Part shown: one piece after another, positions 26,422 to 36,101 of the stretch
Position numbering within the stretch: position 1 is the first letter of the stretch
How the letters are laid out: each line of letters opens with the position of its first letter
Source of the DNA: Vibrio sp. 14G-20
GTDB taxonomy: Bacteria; Pseudomonadota; Gammaproteobacteria; Enterobacterales; Vibrionaceae
Length of the DNA stretch: 64,000 nt
Reading direction: 5' to 3'
Assembly (NCBI RefSeq): GCF_026241515.1
Contig: NZ_JAPHPW010000016.1
Location: 1 to 64,000, forward strand
Position numbers and translations under genes: made by a program
The notes under the pieces: model-generated
The model's input: the letters and a program-made list of their open reading frames with translations, nothing else
Told to the model about the DNA's origin: nothing
Database searches by the model: none

Positions 26422-26721
26422 CTATGCGTTGACCGTCGACACTAAGCAGTTGTCTTCACCAAACTCATTTGGGATGTAACGGTCAGCATTCGCATCGTTC
26501 ACCCATTGTTGGTCATTAACTAGGTAGCGGAATTGAAACTCGCCATCTTTCGGCAGACGAGTTTTAAACTTGTAAACCTTCCCTTTGGCCAGTTTTTTCA
26601 TTGGGGTGGCTTTCCAATCAAGAAAGTCAGCAACGATGGATACAGAGTTCGCTTCCTGAGCTTCTAGCTCGAAAGTCACTTCAACTTCATCTTTCGTCTT
26701 AAAAAAACGTTTATTAATCAT
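26422..26721 (-). CDS. Stand-alone CBM48 (glycogen-binding) protein
   Basis: A 99-residue protein made of one isoamylase-N/AMPK-type carbohydrate-binding module: FELEAQEANSVSIVADFLDW, then KGKVYKFKTRLPKDGEFQFR and YLVNDQQWVNDANADRYIPN. These are the conserved strands and Trp/Tyr positions of CBM48, normally fused to glycogen-branching or debranching enzymes; here it is alone. The start at 26721 follows TGGAGCTTGCGA. No signal peptide, so it is cytoplasmic and probably contacts glycogen or a partner enzyme. It has its own terminator and no catalytic neighbour. Confidence 0.8.
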   Translation of the reverse strand: MINKRFFKTKDEVEVTFELEAQEANSVSIVADFLDWKATPMKKLAKGKVYKFKTRLPKDGEFQFRYLVNDQQWVNDANADRYIPNEFGEDNCLVSTVNA

Positions 26722-26845
26722 TCGCAAGCTCCATTTGTAAAAATAAGCAGACACAAAGCTAAGTGTGTCTAAATTTCATTCATCTAACTAAGATAATATG
26801 TAATTTGGCTCACATAAACAACAGATCCTTGCATTCACGAAAACG

Positions 26846-27499
26846 TTATTGCTTACCAATTGATTGCGTATCAAAAGAAAAACTCATTAACACCTTTTCA
26901 GAAGGGGGTTCTGCAAATGATTGTTCCGCAGAATGCTGAGTAAAGCCGATAAAACCTCCCCCAGTGAGTTTACTCTGTGATTGCGAATCTGGCTGTTGAA
27001 CGACATCTAAAGTTTGAATTTGTATGCGGTCACCCAGTAAAAGCTGGTCGACTAACACGATACGGCTTCGTTGTTGATCGTGTTTAAACAGACCAAGGTA
27101 ATAGAAAACACCACTGCCTTGATTCGACACCCATATAGGAGAAACAAAGAAGTTCGCCTGCCCTAGCGTAACACCTGAAAGATTTTTAGTATCTACTGTC
27201 ACCACGCCACGTTCTGCTCCAGAATCGTAACGACCAAAAGCAATTGATCTTGTTGTGTCCAATTCTTTAATAAAAGCAAATGCATTGGTTTCAGGCACTT
27301 TAATTGTCCATGGGTTGGTCGTCTTCAAATCAAAAACGGTTTCTACGACTGGGTCATAACTCACTTGAGCAGAAGGAAACTTCGCCAAGATCTCTTCATC
27401 ACTTAAGCTAAAGCGATAAATACCCGCTACTATCACCACAACCAGCATGACAATTGGAATAAGTAGAATCAGAGGAATAGGTAAAATTTTCTTTTTCAT
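26846..27499 (-). CDS. Membrane-anchored protein of unknown function
   Basis: Not recognised. A 217-residue protein with one N-terminal membrane anchor (about residues 5-27, LPIPLILLIPIVMLVVVIVA) and a periplasmic part containing strands with aromatic positions (FAFIKELDTTRSIAFGRYDS, SGVFYYLGLFKHDQQRSRIV). No Cys at a lipoprotein site. The ATG at 27499 is preferred over an upstream TTG. It is divergent from the GFA-family gene, sharing a 95-bp gap. Confidence 0.6.
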   Translation of the reverse strand: MKKKILPIPLILLIPIVMLVVVIVAGIYRFSLSDEEILAKFPSAQVSYDPVVETVFDLKTTNPWTIKVPETNAFAFIKELDTTRSIAFGRYDSGAERGVVTVDTKNLSGVTLGQANFFVSPIWVSNQGSGVFYYLGLFKHDQQRSRIVLVDQLLLGDRIQIQTLDVVQQPDSQSQSKLTGGGFIGFTQHSAEQSFAEPPSEKVLMSFSFDTQSIGKQ

Positions 27500-27594
27500 G
27501 GGCAATTGTATTCTTTTGTTTTCATCCAGTTGTGCAGACCATAAAGGGCTTTAGTATAATTATCAATACAGGGTTAGCCAGAAGTGGAGCATGG

Positions 27595-28014
27595 ATGGAT
27601 ATCAATCATATTAAAGACAGAAATATCAGAAGTTGCGAATGCCGCTGTGGAGCCGTCAACCTAGTATGTCGCGGTGAGCCTCAACGTACCTCTGTGTGTC
27701 ATTGCTATGAGTGTCAAAAACGCACAGGAAGCGTGTTCGGCGTTCAAGCTCGGTTCCCAATTGAACAAGTCACACTCAGCGGAGAGGTCACCTCTTTTTC
27801 ACGCATCAGCGATACAGGCAATGAAGTCACCTATCAGTTTTGTCCTCAATGTGGCACCACTATGCTTTTACAATCTGTTGCCGCCGCCGATTTTTATATC
27901 GTCCCTCTCGGGCTGTTTAAAGAACAAGATTTTCCATTGCCAAGTTTTTCCGTTTACGAAGAGCGCAAACATGGTTGGGTCAAATTTGACCATCAAATGA
28001 GTCACTATAATTAG
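27595..28014 (+). CDS. GFA family zinc-binding protein
   Basis: A 139-residue protein of the Gfa/CENP-V (Mss4-like) fold. Zinc-binding cysteines follow the family pattern: CECRCGAV, then CHCYECQKRTGS, then FCPQCGTTM. Named members act on S-hydroxymethylglutathione, but most homologues have no proven activity, so only the family is claimed. The ATG at 27595 has GGAG six bases upstream; the frame is open earlier to 27532. A TATAAT at 27555-27560 may be its -10 element. Confidence 0.8.
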   Translation: MDINHIKDRNIRSCECRCGAVNLVCRGEPQRTSVCHCYECQKRTGSVFGVQARFPIEQVTLSGEVTSFSRISDTGNEVTYQFCPQCGTTMLLQSVAAADFYIVPLGLFKEQDFPLPSFSVYEERKHGWVKFDHQMSHYN

Positions 28015-28100
28015 TGGCTACTTCCCTCTAGTATTGCGATAACACCTGTAAAGAAACAAACTGCAATACTGTTGCCCAAGATCAAATATGAAAGCCCCGC

Positions 28101-28128
28101 AACGCTAGCGTATCTTTTCGCTAGCGTT
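28101..28128. other. Hairpin upstream of the DUF1275 gene
   Basis: Perfect 10-bp stem AACGCTAGCG / CGCTAGCGTT with an 8-base loop, 38 bp before the DUF1275 start and 87 bp after the GFA stop. A TATAAT overlaps its right edge. It could end the GFA transcript or act as a control element of the next gene. Confidence 0.5.
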
Positions 28129-28165
28129 ATAATCTGCTCCTCTTTTTCAACCCAAGGTGAACAAC

Positions 28166-28840
28166 ATGATTTCTAAGCTACCACGCTGGGTTGAATACGG
28201 CGCACTACTGCTAGCAGGCCTTGCTGGCAGCGTAAATGCTATTGGTTTACTTGGTTTCCAACATCAAGCCATCTCACACATCTCTGGCACCATGTCTTTA
28301 CTCGGCAGCAGCCTACTCACCCCAACTTCGGCTTCCGTGCACCTTTTATTGGTGATCATGAGCTTTATGTTAGGCGCAGCCTTCAGTGGATTCTTTATTG
28401 ATAACCAAGCACTGAAGCTCGGGCGCCGCTACGGTGTCGCGCTATGTATTGAAGGTGGGTTGTTGTTCTTGGCGCTTTGGGCACTATTACAAGGTTACAT
28501 GTCCGGCCAATACTTCGCTTCAGCCGCATGTGGGTTGCAGAACGCGATGATCACGACTTATAGCGGCGCGATCATTCGTACCACTCACATGAGCGGGATC
28601 ATCACGGATCTTGGGATCATGATTGGTGCTCGCCTCAAAGGCATGCCCTTTGACCGCCGCAAAGCCAAACTGCTGATGTTCATCGTTGTCGGTTTTCTAT
28701 TTGGAGGCTTAACGGGCGCTTGCTTGTTCCAACGCTTCGAAATATTAGCTCTGGCGTTCCCTGCCTCTTTCGCCTTCATCATTGCGTTTAGCTATTGGCT
28801 ATACTTGACCTATCGAACTGAAACTCCAGTAAATTTATAA
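28166..28840 (+). CDS. DUF1275 (YoaK) family membrane protein
   Basis: A 224-residue inner-membrane protein with about six hydrophobic segments. Family signatures are the opening ALLLAGLAGSVNAIGLLGF, HISGTMSLLGS near the first loop, and the central GLQNAMITTYSGAIIRTTHM followed by TDLGIMIG. Function of the family is unknown; a transport role is often suggested. The ATG at 28166 is chosen over a GTG at 28157 because AAGGTG then fits as the ribosome binding site. Confidence 0.82.
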   Translation: MISKLPRWVEYGALLLAGLAGSVNAIGLLGFQHQAISHISGTMSLLGSSLLTPTSASVHLLLVIMSFMLGAAFSGFFIDNQALKLGRRYGVALCIEGGLLFLALWALLQGYMSGQYFASAACGLQNAMITTYSGAIIRTTHMSGIITDLGIMIGARLKGMPFDRRKAKLLMFIVVGFLFGGLTGACLFQRFEILALAFPASFAFIIAFSYWLYLTYRTETPVNL

Positions 28841-29068
28841 ATGCCTGGCAATATATCCTCAAACTACGTAACATCTGCAACACTTTATTCTAAACTCTTA
28901 AGGAGTTGCAGAATAACCAGTGTGAATACTTAGCGATATTTGATGAATAGTATTGCAAGCGATATTAATACTGGGTAATCTTGCACCCAATGAGAAAATA
29001 CGGACGTTTAGTGAATAAAAATGCCAAGGATGTGGCTTTTTTACGTGTAGAAATTCGAGAACAATAAC

Positions 29069-30439
29069 ATGTCTAACAACACGAATACTGCTCAAACAGA
29101 GAAATCTAAAGGCAGTTTCTGGGTTTTCTTAATCCCATCATTGATTGGTTTATTCCTTTTCATGGCACCAATCAGCTACCAAGGCGATCTCACCATCCCT
29201 GTAGCGATCTTAGCCAAGTCAATTCAAGCGGTTTTCGGTGAGTACCTAGTCTCTATCATCACTGCGATCGTCGCTTTCATGTCTGTAGCTTCCGTTTTAA
29301 GCACCATTTTCAAGCCTACATTCATTACATCGAATTCATTTTTAAACGGCCTTTTCAACCCATCGCCACTGTGGTTGTTGGTTCGTTTGATTGGTGGTGC
29401 TGCGGCATTTATGGCGTTCTTCCAAGTAGGTCCAGAGTTTATTTGGGAAGAAAACACCGGTGGTTTAGTGTTAGAAGGCCTGCTTCCTACACTGTTCTCA
29501 GTATTTATCTTTGCGGGTTTGCTACTGCCTCTTCTACTTAACTTCGGTTTACTAGAGTTGTTTGGCACCCTGTTAAGTAAAATCATGCGCCCAATCTTCA
29601 ACCTACCAGGTCGTAGTGCTATCGACTGTATGGCTTCTTGGTTAGGTGATGGCAGCGTTGGTATCCTTCTTACCAGCAAGCAGTACGAGAAGAAGTTCTA
29701 CACTCAGCGTGAAGCTGCTGTTGTTGGTACGACTTTCTCGGCAGTATCGATTACGTTCAGCCTGGTGGTCATTGCACAAGTAGAGTTAGAGCACTTGTTC
29801 CTACCTTTCTACGCAGCAATCTGTCTAGCGGGTATTGTGGCAGCGGTAATCATCCCTCGCCTTCCACCACTAAGCATGAAGAAAGACACCTTCATTGATG
29901 GTAGCAAGCCGCACAAAGACGCTGACGCGATTCCTGCAGGTCACTCAACATTCTCTTGGGGTCTTGAGCTAGCATTAAACAAAGCATCACAAGTAAAGTC
30001 TGCTAAGTCTGTGTTTGGCGAAGGCGTTCGTAACGCTGTTGATATGGTATTTGGTGTACTGCCAGTGGTTATGGGTCTTGGTACGATGGCACTGGTTATT
30101 GCGGAATACACATCTGTATTCTCATTCCTAGGCCAGCCTTTCATTCCATTCCTAGAGCTACTTGGTGTTCCTGAAGCGGTTGCAGCGTCTGAAACGATTG
30201 TTGTTGGTTTTGCGGATATGTTTATCCCAGCAATCCTTGCTGCTTCTATCGACAACGAGATGACTCGCTTTGTTATTGCAGCAATGTCGGTAACTCAGCT
30301 GATCTACATGTCTGAGGTTGGCGCTCTGCTTCTAGGCAGTAAGATTCCAGTGAACATCTTGGAACTGTTTATTATCTTTATTCTGCGTACTCTAATTACG
30401 CTTCCAGTTATCGCTGGTGTAGCTCACCTAATATTCTAA
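29069..30439 (+). CDS. YjiH family inner-membrane transport-like protein
   Basis: A 456-residue membrane protein with about ten to eleven hydrophobic helices and two nucleoside-recognition (Gate, PF07670) type segments, including SAIDCMASWLGDGSVGILLT and SETIVVGFADMFIPAILAAS. This is the YjiH family; its substrate is not known. Codon use suggests good expression. It is preceded by a 228-bp gap without a recognised riboswitch and followed by a terminator. Confidence 0.8.
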   Translation: MSNNTNTAQTEKSKGSFWVFLIPSLIGLFLFMAPISYQGDLTIPVAILAKSIQAVFGEYLVSIITAIVAFMSVASVLSTIFKPTFITSNSFLNGLFNPSPLWLLVRLIGGAAAFMAFFQVGPEFIWEENTGGLVLEGLLPTLFSVFIFAGLLLPLLLNFGLLELFGTLLSKIMRPIFNLPGRSAIDCMASWLGDGSVGILLTSKQYEKKFYTQREAAVVGTTFSAVSITFSLVVIAQVELEHLFLPFYAAICLAGIVAAVIIPRLPPLSMKKDTFIDGSKPHKDADAIPAGHSTFSWGLELALNKASQVKSAKSVFGEGVRNAVDMVFGVLPVVMGLGTMALVIAEYTSVFSFLGQPFIPFLELLGVPEAVAASETIVVGFADMFIPAILAASIDNEMTRFVIAAMSVTQLIYMSEVGALLLGSKIPVNILELFIIFILRTLITLPVIAGVAHLIF

Positions 30440-30480
30440 ATTAGATTATACTTATATAAAAAATAAAGAACCCATTTATA

Positions 30481-30505
30481 AAGCCTCACTTTTGTGAGGC
30501 TTTTT
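30481..30505 (+). terminator. Terminator of the yjiH-like gene
   Basis: Stem AAGCCTCAC / GTGAGGCTT with loop TTTT and a T-run, 42 bp after the stop. Confidence 0.88.
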
Positions 30506-30872
30506 ATTTCCGCTTAACATATTCACCTTCCCGTTCAAAACTCAATCAATATATAAAATAGGCAGTTCATTTAATTTCATATCTACTTATCCTCTCCATC
30601 GCTTTTTAATAGAAAACCACACACATAAACGTCTAATTAATAAATTATCAATACCCGTAGGCTCTAGGCTCGCGTGTATCTTCAACTCATTGAACCAAAT
30701 ACTAAAAGTAACAAATATGTGATTTAGTGAATTTTGTATTGTTTAGGTTGTTGTATTTTTGTAGTCTATTTTGTGAAATTACATTCAAGTAAATTCCAAT
30801 CTCGTCGATATATAATTAGAAAAACACGATTAACTTTAGACTTCGCAAAGCCTGTGAGAAGGGGAACACTCA
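30506..30872. other. Intergenic region upstream of the MCP gene
   Basis: 367 AT-rich bases between the yjiH-like terminator and the MCP start. No small gene was found. AAGGGGAA just before the MCP ATG is its ribosome binding site. A sigma-28 flagellar promoter was looked for and not found with proper spacing. Confidence 0.4.
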
Positions 30873-32744
30873 ATGAAATTTAGCCATAAGGTGGTTGCTG
30901 CATCATCAGCCTTGCTGCTAGTGACAGTATCATTGCTTTCAATACAACAACTTTACACCGTAAGAAGTGCTGTAGAAAACCACGTCAATGCGAGCCTAAA
31001 AGAGATGGTCTCTGGCGTAAAAAATACAGTCGTATCAGAAATGAATGCCAAGAAAGCGTTGGCTCAATCGACTACTGAAGTCATCGAGATTAACCCTCAA
31101 GATCGCACTTACGTAAAAGAAATCCTAGAAAAACCAAAGCTTAAAAACAGCTTCCTAGCGGTTGGCTTTGGTTATGAAGCAAACGGTTTCGTCATTGAGA
31201 ATGATGATGGTTGGGAAGCCGGTCCAGATTACGACCCACGAATCCGCCCTTGGTACATTGATGCTAAATCTAAAAACAGTTTAGTTGTTACCGCGCCTTA
31301 TGTGGATGCATCAAGTAAGAAAGTCATCATCTCAGTCGGTACGCCAGTTAAAGACAACGGCCGCTTTACTGCAGGTATGTTCTACGACCTAGAACTGACC
31401 AACCTTGCGACCTTAGTCAACCAAGTGAACTTGTTCGATGCGGGCTACCTATTCCTAGTGACAGCCGACGGTACAACGATTGCTCACCCAAATGCTAAAA
31501 ACAACGGTGAAACGCTTTCAAGCTACATGCCACAAGCGACTATTCGTGAAGGCTCTCAAGAGATTGAAGTCGACGGCAAAATGTTCCTTGTTAACTTCAC
31601 ACACATCCCAAGTGAAGATTGGTACATCGGCGCAATCCTAGATGAAGAGATCGCTTACCAAACCGTCGAAGACCTGAAAAACAGCTCAATGATCTACTCT
31701 TTGCTTGCTGTAATTCTTAGTATCGTTGCACTAACGGTTCTGATCCGCGTGTTGATGCGTCCATTGGATGCACTTAACCAAGCGATTCAAGATGTAGCGA
31801 GCGGACAAGGTGACTTAACTAAGCGTCTGGATACCAATACAGACCAGGAGTTCTCTGACCTAGCGAAAGGCTTCAACACCTTTACCGAAAACCTGCAAAA
31901 TCAAATCATTCAATCGAAAGCGATTGGCGTTGAGATTAAGCGTGGTACGGAATTCACAGTGAAAGGTGCTGGCGAATCTGCGAATGCGATGAACACGCAA
32001 CTGCAAGAGCTTGAGCAGCTAGCGACCGCAATGAACGAGATGGCGGTTACCGCAACAGAAGTAGCAAACAACGCTCAAGGCGCTGCGGCTGCGGCTCGTG
32101 AAGCTGATGAAGCAACGCTAGACGGTACCTCTGTAGTTAGTGAAACCACTCAAGCGATTGATAACTTATCTGAGCGTATCGACCAAGCCGTTGCAGAAGT
32201 ACAAGTACTTGAATCAGCAACCGCAAACATCGAAACGATTCTTAAGGTAATCAACGACATTGCTGACCAAACCAACCTACTAGCACTAAACGCAGCGATT
32301 GAAGCAGCGCGTGCGGGTGAATCGGGTCGTGGTTTCGCAGTCGTAGCCGATGAAGTTCGTACTCTGGCGCAACGTACTCAAGAATCGACCACTGAAATTC
32401 GTAACATGATCGAGCAGCTTCAAGCAGGCGCAAGCTCAGTATCGAATGCGATGAACCAAAGTAAAGACACCGCAACTGACGCCGTTGAACGTGCTCAGCA
32501 AGCTAACTCTTCACTTGACCGCATCCGTGACGCGATTCAGCGTATCTCTGATATGAACATCCAGATTGCTTCAGCAGCAGAAGAGCAGAGCTTAGTAGCG
32601 GAAGAGATCAACAACAACACAGTTAAGATCAAAGACCTTTCAACACAAGTATCTACAGCGGCTCAAGAAGCGAATACCGCAATGCAGCAGCAAACTGACA
32701 ATGTTCGCCAACAAGACGAGCTATTGAATAAGTTCACGGTCTAG
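30873..32744 (+). CDS. Methyl-accepting chemotaxis protein (dCache type)
   Basis: A 623-residue transmembrane chemoreceptor. Membrane helix 1 about residues 7-25; periplasmic dCache_1 ligand domain (about 30-270) with the RPWYIDAKSKNSLVVTAPYV and DAGYLFLVTADGTTIAHPNA signatures; membrane helix 2 about 272-295; HAMP about 296-348; and a long cytoplasmic coiled coil with the conserved tip ESGRGFAVVADEVRTLAQRT. dCache receptors of this kind commonly bind amino acids or other small carboxylates or amines; the ligand is unknown. It signals to CheA/CheW at the pole. Monocistronic. Confidence 0.92.
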   Translation: MKFSHKVVAASSALLLVTVSLLSIQQLYTVRSAVENHVNASLKEMVSGVKNTVVSEMNAKKALAQSTTEVIEINPQDRTYVKEILEKPKLKNSFLAVGFGYEANGFVIENDDGWEAGPDYDPRIRPWYIDAKSKNSLVVTAPYVDASSKKVIISVGTPVKDNGRFTAGMFYDLELTNLATLVNQVNLFDAGYLFLVTADGTTIAHPNAKNNGETLSSYMPQATIREGSQEIEVDGKMFLVNFTHIPSEDWYIGAILDEEIAYQTVEDLKNSSMIYSLLAVILSIVALTVLIRVLMRPLDALNQAIQDVASGQGDLTKRLDTNTDQEFSDLAKGFNTFTENLQNQIIQSKAIGVEIKRGTEFTVKGAGESANAMNTQLQELEQLATAMNEMAVTATEVANNAQGAAAAAREADEATLDGTSVVSETTQAIDNLSERIDQAVAEVQVLESATANIETILKVINDIADQTNLLALNAAIEAARAGESGRGFAVVADEVRTLAQRTQESTTEIRNMIEQLQAGASSVSNAMNQSKDTATDAVERAQQANSSLDRIRDAIQRISDMNIQIASAAEEQSLVAEEINNNTVKIKDLSTQVSTAAQEANTAMQQQTDNVRQQDELLNKFTV

Positions 32745-32781
32745 CCACGGTTCGGTTTAGTTATCGAGCAATAGCTTAAAA

Positions 32782-32820
32782 TAAAAAGCCCCGCTTACTG
32801 ATTGCCAGTAAGCGGGGCTT
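32782..32820. terminator. Bidirectional terminator, MCP / amylase
   Basis: Perfect 15-bp stem AAGCCCCGCTTACTG / CAGTAAGCGGGGCTT, loop ATTGC, with an A-run on the left that gives a T-run for the minus strand. It lies between the convergent MCP and amylase genes. Confidence 0.9.
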
Positions 32821-32840
32821 CTCTTTCTAACCTATCCGAG

Positions 32841-34247
32841 TTAACTCGTGACAGGTTTCAATTCATTCGTCGTCAACATCATGCATTGGTTCGATTCCAC
32901 CTTGATGGTTAAATCCTTACCCACACATTCAAACACATCACCCGACATTAAATCGGTTACCGCACCTGTCCAATTTAATGAGGCGGTTTTGCTGCGTTTC
33001 GACTTGTTAATCACCACAATGCCTTTGTCACCGCGGACAAATACCAGCAAGTCATCATTCGCTTCAACCACACGCATCGCTTCGCCATGAACATGATTAT
33101 GGAATTGAATCATGCTTTTCATGTAAGGCGCTTGCCAGTCGTTAAGCCAACGAGGCTGACCATTCTGATCCAAAATACCGCTCGTGCTTAATTCACTGTA
33201 AACCAGTGGTACACCGCCATCACGACCAAGAATAAAGGCATGAGCCAATCGCTCGTCCACTTCATCCATCACATGTTCCAAAAACACCTCGTTGTTTGGA
33301 ATGTCATGAGTCACGGCAAAGGTGATAGCTCTCATGTTCGATAGAGCCTGACCAAAACAGTAAGGGTTGATCAGAGACTTAAAGCTGCCCTGCTCTTCAA
33401 AGGCCTTGAAAATGGTATTGAACAGAGGAAAATCGTACGCACCTAAACGCGTGTGTTTCAGGTACGGCTCAAGGAACAGCTCGTACTCTTCTTCCGTCGC
33501 ACCGCCATCGGTAATGATCTCGCCAAAGATGTGCATTTCTTCACAGATATCATCAGTCCATACCTTGCGAAGGTGTGCCAGTGTCATGTGCTTTGCCGCA
33601 TCAATGCGAAACCCTTTCACACCAATGGCTTTCAGTGCTTTTAGGTAGGCTCTTTGCTGTGCCACGACATTATCGTTGTCCAACAGCGTTGGCAGGCCAG
33701 GATCGCTAGCGCCGCCAGTAATACGCCCGTTTTGCACTTCCCAAGTGTCTTTCCAGTTCTTGATACCAAACGCTTCCACGAAGTCGTTCTCATCAAATAA
33801 AGGCTCAGAAAGGTCACCAAACAAACGTATGGATTCATAATAGTCAGCATCTTTTTGATAAGACGCCATGTCTTGCTGATTGGGATACGTTAGATCACCG
33901 CGGATACCCGATTCGTTGGCCATGTGGTTGAACACAACATCTACATAGGTACGAAGCCCGTGTTGCTTTAACGTGTTCACCATCGCAGTGAAGTCTTGCG
34001 TGTCACCAAGTTGATTATCGATCACACGGTAATCTTGGGGTTGATAGCGTTGCCACCATTGGGTGCCAGAATTTCGGTCGCAACCTTTAGGCCCGCGCAG
34101 CGATTTCATCGCCGGTGATACTAAAACAGATTTATAACCCAACTCTTGGATCAGTGGGGCGTTCTTCATTACGTCAGCGTAGCACCAGTCAAAGGCATGC
34201 AATATGACATCTGTCGCTGGGTTGCTTAACATAGCTGAACTCTCCAT
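32841..34247 (-). CDS. Cytoplasmic GH13 alpha-amylase
   Basis: A 468-residue glycoside hydrolase family 13 enzyme. The TIM barrel holds DVVFNH (region I), GFRIDAAKH with nucleophile Asp216, FGEII with acid/base Glu243, and VTHDIPNN with His314-Asp315 (region IV). A C-terminal beta domain follows. No signal peptide, so it should act on glycogen or imported maltodextrins inside the cell rather than on outside starch. AGGAG precedes the ATG at the proper distance. Monocistronic; maltose-regulon sites were not identified. Confidence 0.88.
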   Translation of the reverse strand: MESSAMLSNPATDVILHAFDWCYADVMKNAPLIQELGYKSVLVSPAMKSLRGPKGCDRNSGTQWWQRYQPQDYRVIDNQLGDTQDFTAMVNTLKQHGLRTYVDVVFNHMANESGIRGDLTYPNQQDMASYQKDADYYESIRLFGDLSEPLFDENDFVEAFGIKNWKDTWEVQNGRITGGASDPGLPTLLDNDNVVAQQRAYLKALKAIGVKGFRIDAAKHMTLAHLRKVWTDDICEEMHIFGEIITDGGATEEEYELFLEPYLKHTRLGAYDFPLFNTIFKAFEEQGSFKSLINPYCFGQALSNMRAITFAVTHDIPNNEVFLEHVMDEVDERLAHAFILGRDGGVPLVYSELSTSGILDQNGQPRWLNDWQAPYMKSMIQFHNHVHGEAMRVVEANDDLLVFVRGDKGIVVINKSKRSKTASLNWTGAVTDLMSGDVFECVGKDLTIKVESNQCMMLTTNELKPVTS

Positions 34248-34480
34248 GTTGTTCTCCTACCAAACTCGTTTACAGCTTTCTAGATAAATACAAAGGCTAA
34301 AAGGCAAAGCTGCATAAATTTCCTTAAGAATGGTATTTATTATATGAGTTACTCATTAAAACCCCTCATCCTCCCACTGATTAGTCACGGCGGATAGTTA
34401 AGGGCGTAGCACCAATTATCGCATAACGTCTGGGATGAACACTCAACCGTAGTGCTTTAAAACGCGCAAAAAAGTCACAA

Positions 34481-34506
34481 AAAAGGAGCGTATATACGCT
34501 CCTTTT
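34481..34506. terminator. Palindromic terminator after ppiC
   Basis: Perfect palindrome AAAAGGAGCGTA-TA-TACGCTCCTTTT. It follows the ppiC stop codon on the minus strand and has T-runs on both strands. Confidence 0.88.
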
Positions 34507-34530
34507 ATTCAATCTAACACATAATTATCA

Positions 34531-34809
34531 TTAAGTTCTGTAAAGAACCTTCACGACGTGCCAGCCAAATTTTGTTTTCACAAGGTGTGGTACAAGCGTC
34601 TCGCCAGAGAAACAAACCTTATCAAACTGAGGCACCATTTGACCTTTTTTGAACTCGCCTAGGTCGCCGCCCTTTTTACCAGATGGACAGGTTGAATGTT
34701 TCTTCGCTAGCGTTTGAAATTTAGCGCCCTTTTTAAGCTGCGTCATGATGTCTTCTGCTAGTTCTTTATGCTTCACCAAAATATGAAGCGCTGCTGCTGT
34801 TCTTGCCAT
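34531..34809 (-). CDS. ppiC: Parvulin-type peptidyl-prolyl isomerase
   Basis: A 92-residue single-domain parvulin, the same size as E. coli PpiC. It starts MARTAAALHILVKHKELAED and contains the family motifs LHILVK, FQTLAKKHSTCPSGKKGGDL, GEFKKGQMVPQFD and KFGWHVVKV. It catalyses cis-trans isomerisation of Xaa-Pro bonds in the cytoplasm. The ATG at 34809 is preferred, since the upstream open part (to 34923) has no family likeness. Monocistronic. Confidence 0.92.
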   Translation of the reverse strand: MARTAAALHILVKHKELAEDIMTQLKKGAKFQTLAKKHSTCPSGKKGGDLGEFKKGQMVPQFDKVCFSGETLVPHLVKTKFGWHVVKVLYRT

Positions 34810-35093
34810 GATAATTCTCAGTTTGTTGCTGCCAGTGTACTTACGACGATTGCTTAGAACATCGCTAATGAACTGACTGTTGTAAATCTGTTTACCGCTA
34901 ACGGCGTATCGACATAAATTCATCGACAGCCAGCGTTTGACGTGATTTTAACCCAAGAACCGCTATTCTTCACTCTATAACCGAAAACAACTGCCTTAAA
35001 GACCACTAAAAACCGCATCGCGACTTGCTGCGGCTTCCATTTCCCTTTAAATTAATCCTTATAAATTAAGCGCGTATTAAGTAGGAGCCACTT

Positions 35094-36008
35094 ATGGCCA
35101 AACCGATCAGTAAAGCGAGTCAGTCACAGGGAATGTTGATGTTCAAGTTATCCCTCACTCAAAGTTTTGCGATTGGCACGCTTAAGGTCAGAGAAATCGT
35201 CCCTTTTCAGCCGATGACTCAGATCCCCTACTCCCATCATCACGTGATTGGTACAGTGACTATCCGCGACCTTACGGTTCCAGTTATTGATATGTCCGCT
35301 GCGATTGGCTTCCGCCCGATAACACCCGCTGAATACCAAGATTGTGTACTCATCGTTACTGATTGTTTAAGAACAGTTGTGGCATTCTTGGTTCGTTCAA
35401 TTGATAAAATCATTGAATGCGACTGGAAGAGTATTGAATCTCCACCCACCAGTGTGGGTCGCAATGTGTTTGTAACGGGTATTACACGTTTCGAAGACCG
35501 TATTGTGCAAATGCTCGATGTGGAACTGCTGCTTTCTAAGATCTACCCAGCTTATGAGAATGCTCATATCCCGATGCTGACCGATGTAGAAAGGGAACGC
35601 CTCAAAGCGTTGAACATCTTATTGGTGGATGATTCCTTGATTGCGCGTAAACAGTTATCAGATGCCTTAGAGAGCATCAACATCCCTTACAGCATTTGTA
35701 ACAACGGCTTAGATGCCATCGACCTGATGCGACGCCAAGCCAGCACTGGCAATGCCATTGATCTTCTGGTGAGTGATATTGAGATGCCGGGATTAGATGG
35801 TTATGAGCTTGCATTTGAAGTACAAAACGACAGCGCTTTAAGTCACGCTTACTGTATTTTACATACCTCACTATCCAGTGAGATCTGTGTTGACCGTGCC
35901 AATCAGGTGGGGGCACATGAAGCGCTTGAGAAGTTCAATGCGGGTGAATTAATCGAAGCAATGCTACGCGGTGCAAAAGTCTTAAACGGCGCCTCTACGG
36001 CTGCTTAG
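35094..36008 (+). CDS. cheV: CheV chemotaxis coupling protein
   Basis: A 304-residue fusion of an N-terminal CheW-like coupling domain (about residues 12-160, with GTLKVREIVPF and VIGTVTIRDLTVPVIDMSAA) and a C-terminal receiver domain (about 172-295). Acidic pocket Asp179-Asp180, phospho-acceptor Asp228 in DLLVSDIEMPG, and a later Lys are present, so phosphorylation by CheA is likely. It couples receptors to CheA and may act as a phosphate sink. Vibrios have several cheV paralogues. The MCP lies a few kb away, but there is no operon link. Confidence 0.88.
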   Translation: MAKPISKASQSQGMLMFKLSLTQSFAIGTLKVREIVPFQPMTQIPYSHHHVIGTVTIRDLTVPVIDMSAAIGFRPITPAEYQDCVLIVTDCLRTVVAFLVRSIDKIIECDWKSIESPPTSVGRNVFVTGITRFEDRIVQMLDVELLLSKIYPAYENAHIPMLTDVERERLKALNILLVDDSLIARKQLSDALESINIPYSICNNGLDAIDLMRRQASTGNAIDLLVSDIEMPGLDGYELAFEVQNDSALSHAYCILHTSLSSEICVDRANQVGAHEALEKFNAGELIEAMLRGAKVLNGASTAA

Positions 36009-36101
36009 GCTCTGTTTAGAAGCTAAACCTAGCATAGTGCTCAATGGTTTAGCTTCTTAATCTCTTATTTCTGCAAATCTTAATAAGAATAGAGCTAACC
36101 G

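Noticed and set aside
29224..29679. A 151-codon minus-strand frame inside the yjiH-like gene.
   Set aside because: Antisense shadow rich in Arg, Ser, Pro and Asn; the plus-strand frame is a clear membrane protein.
30506..30872. A sigma-28 (flagellar) promoter for the MCP gene.
   Set aside because: TAAATTCC and CGATAT-like pieces are present but the spacing is too short for a sigma-28 promoter.
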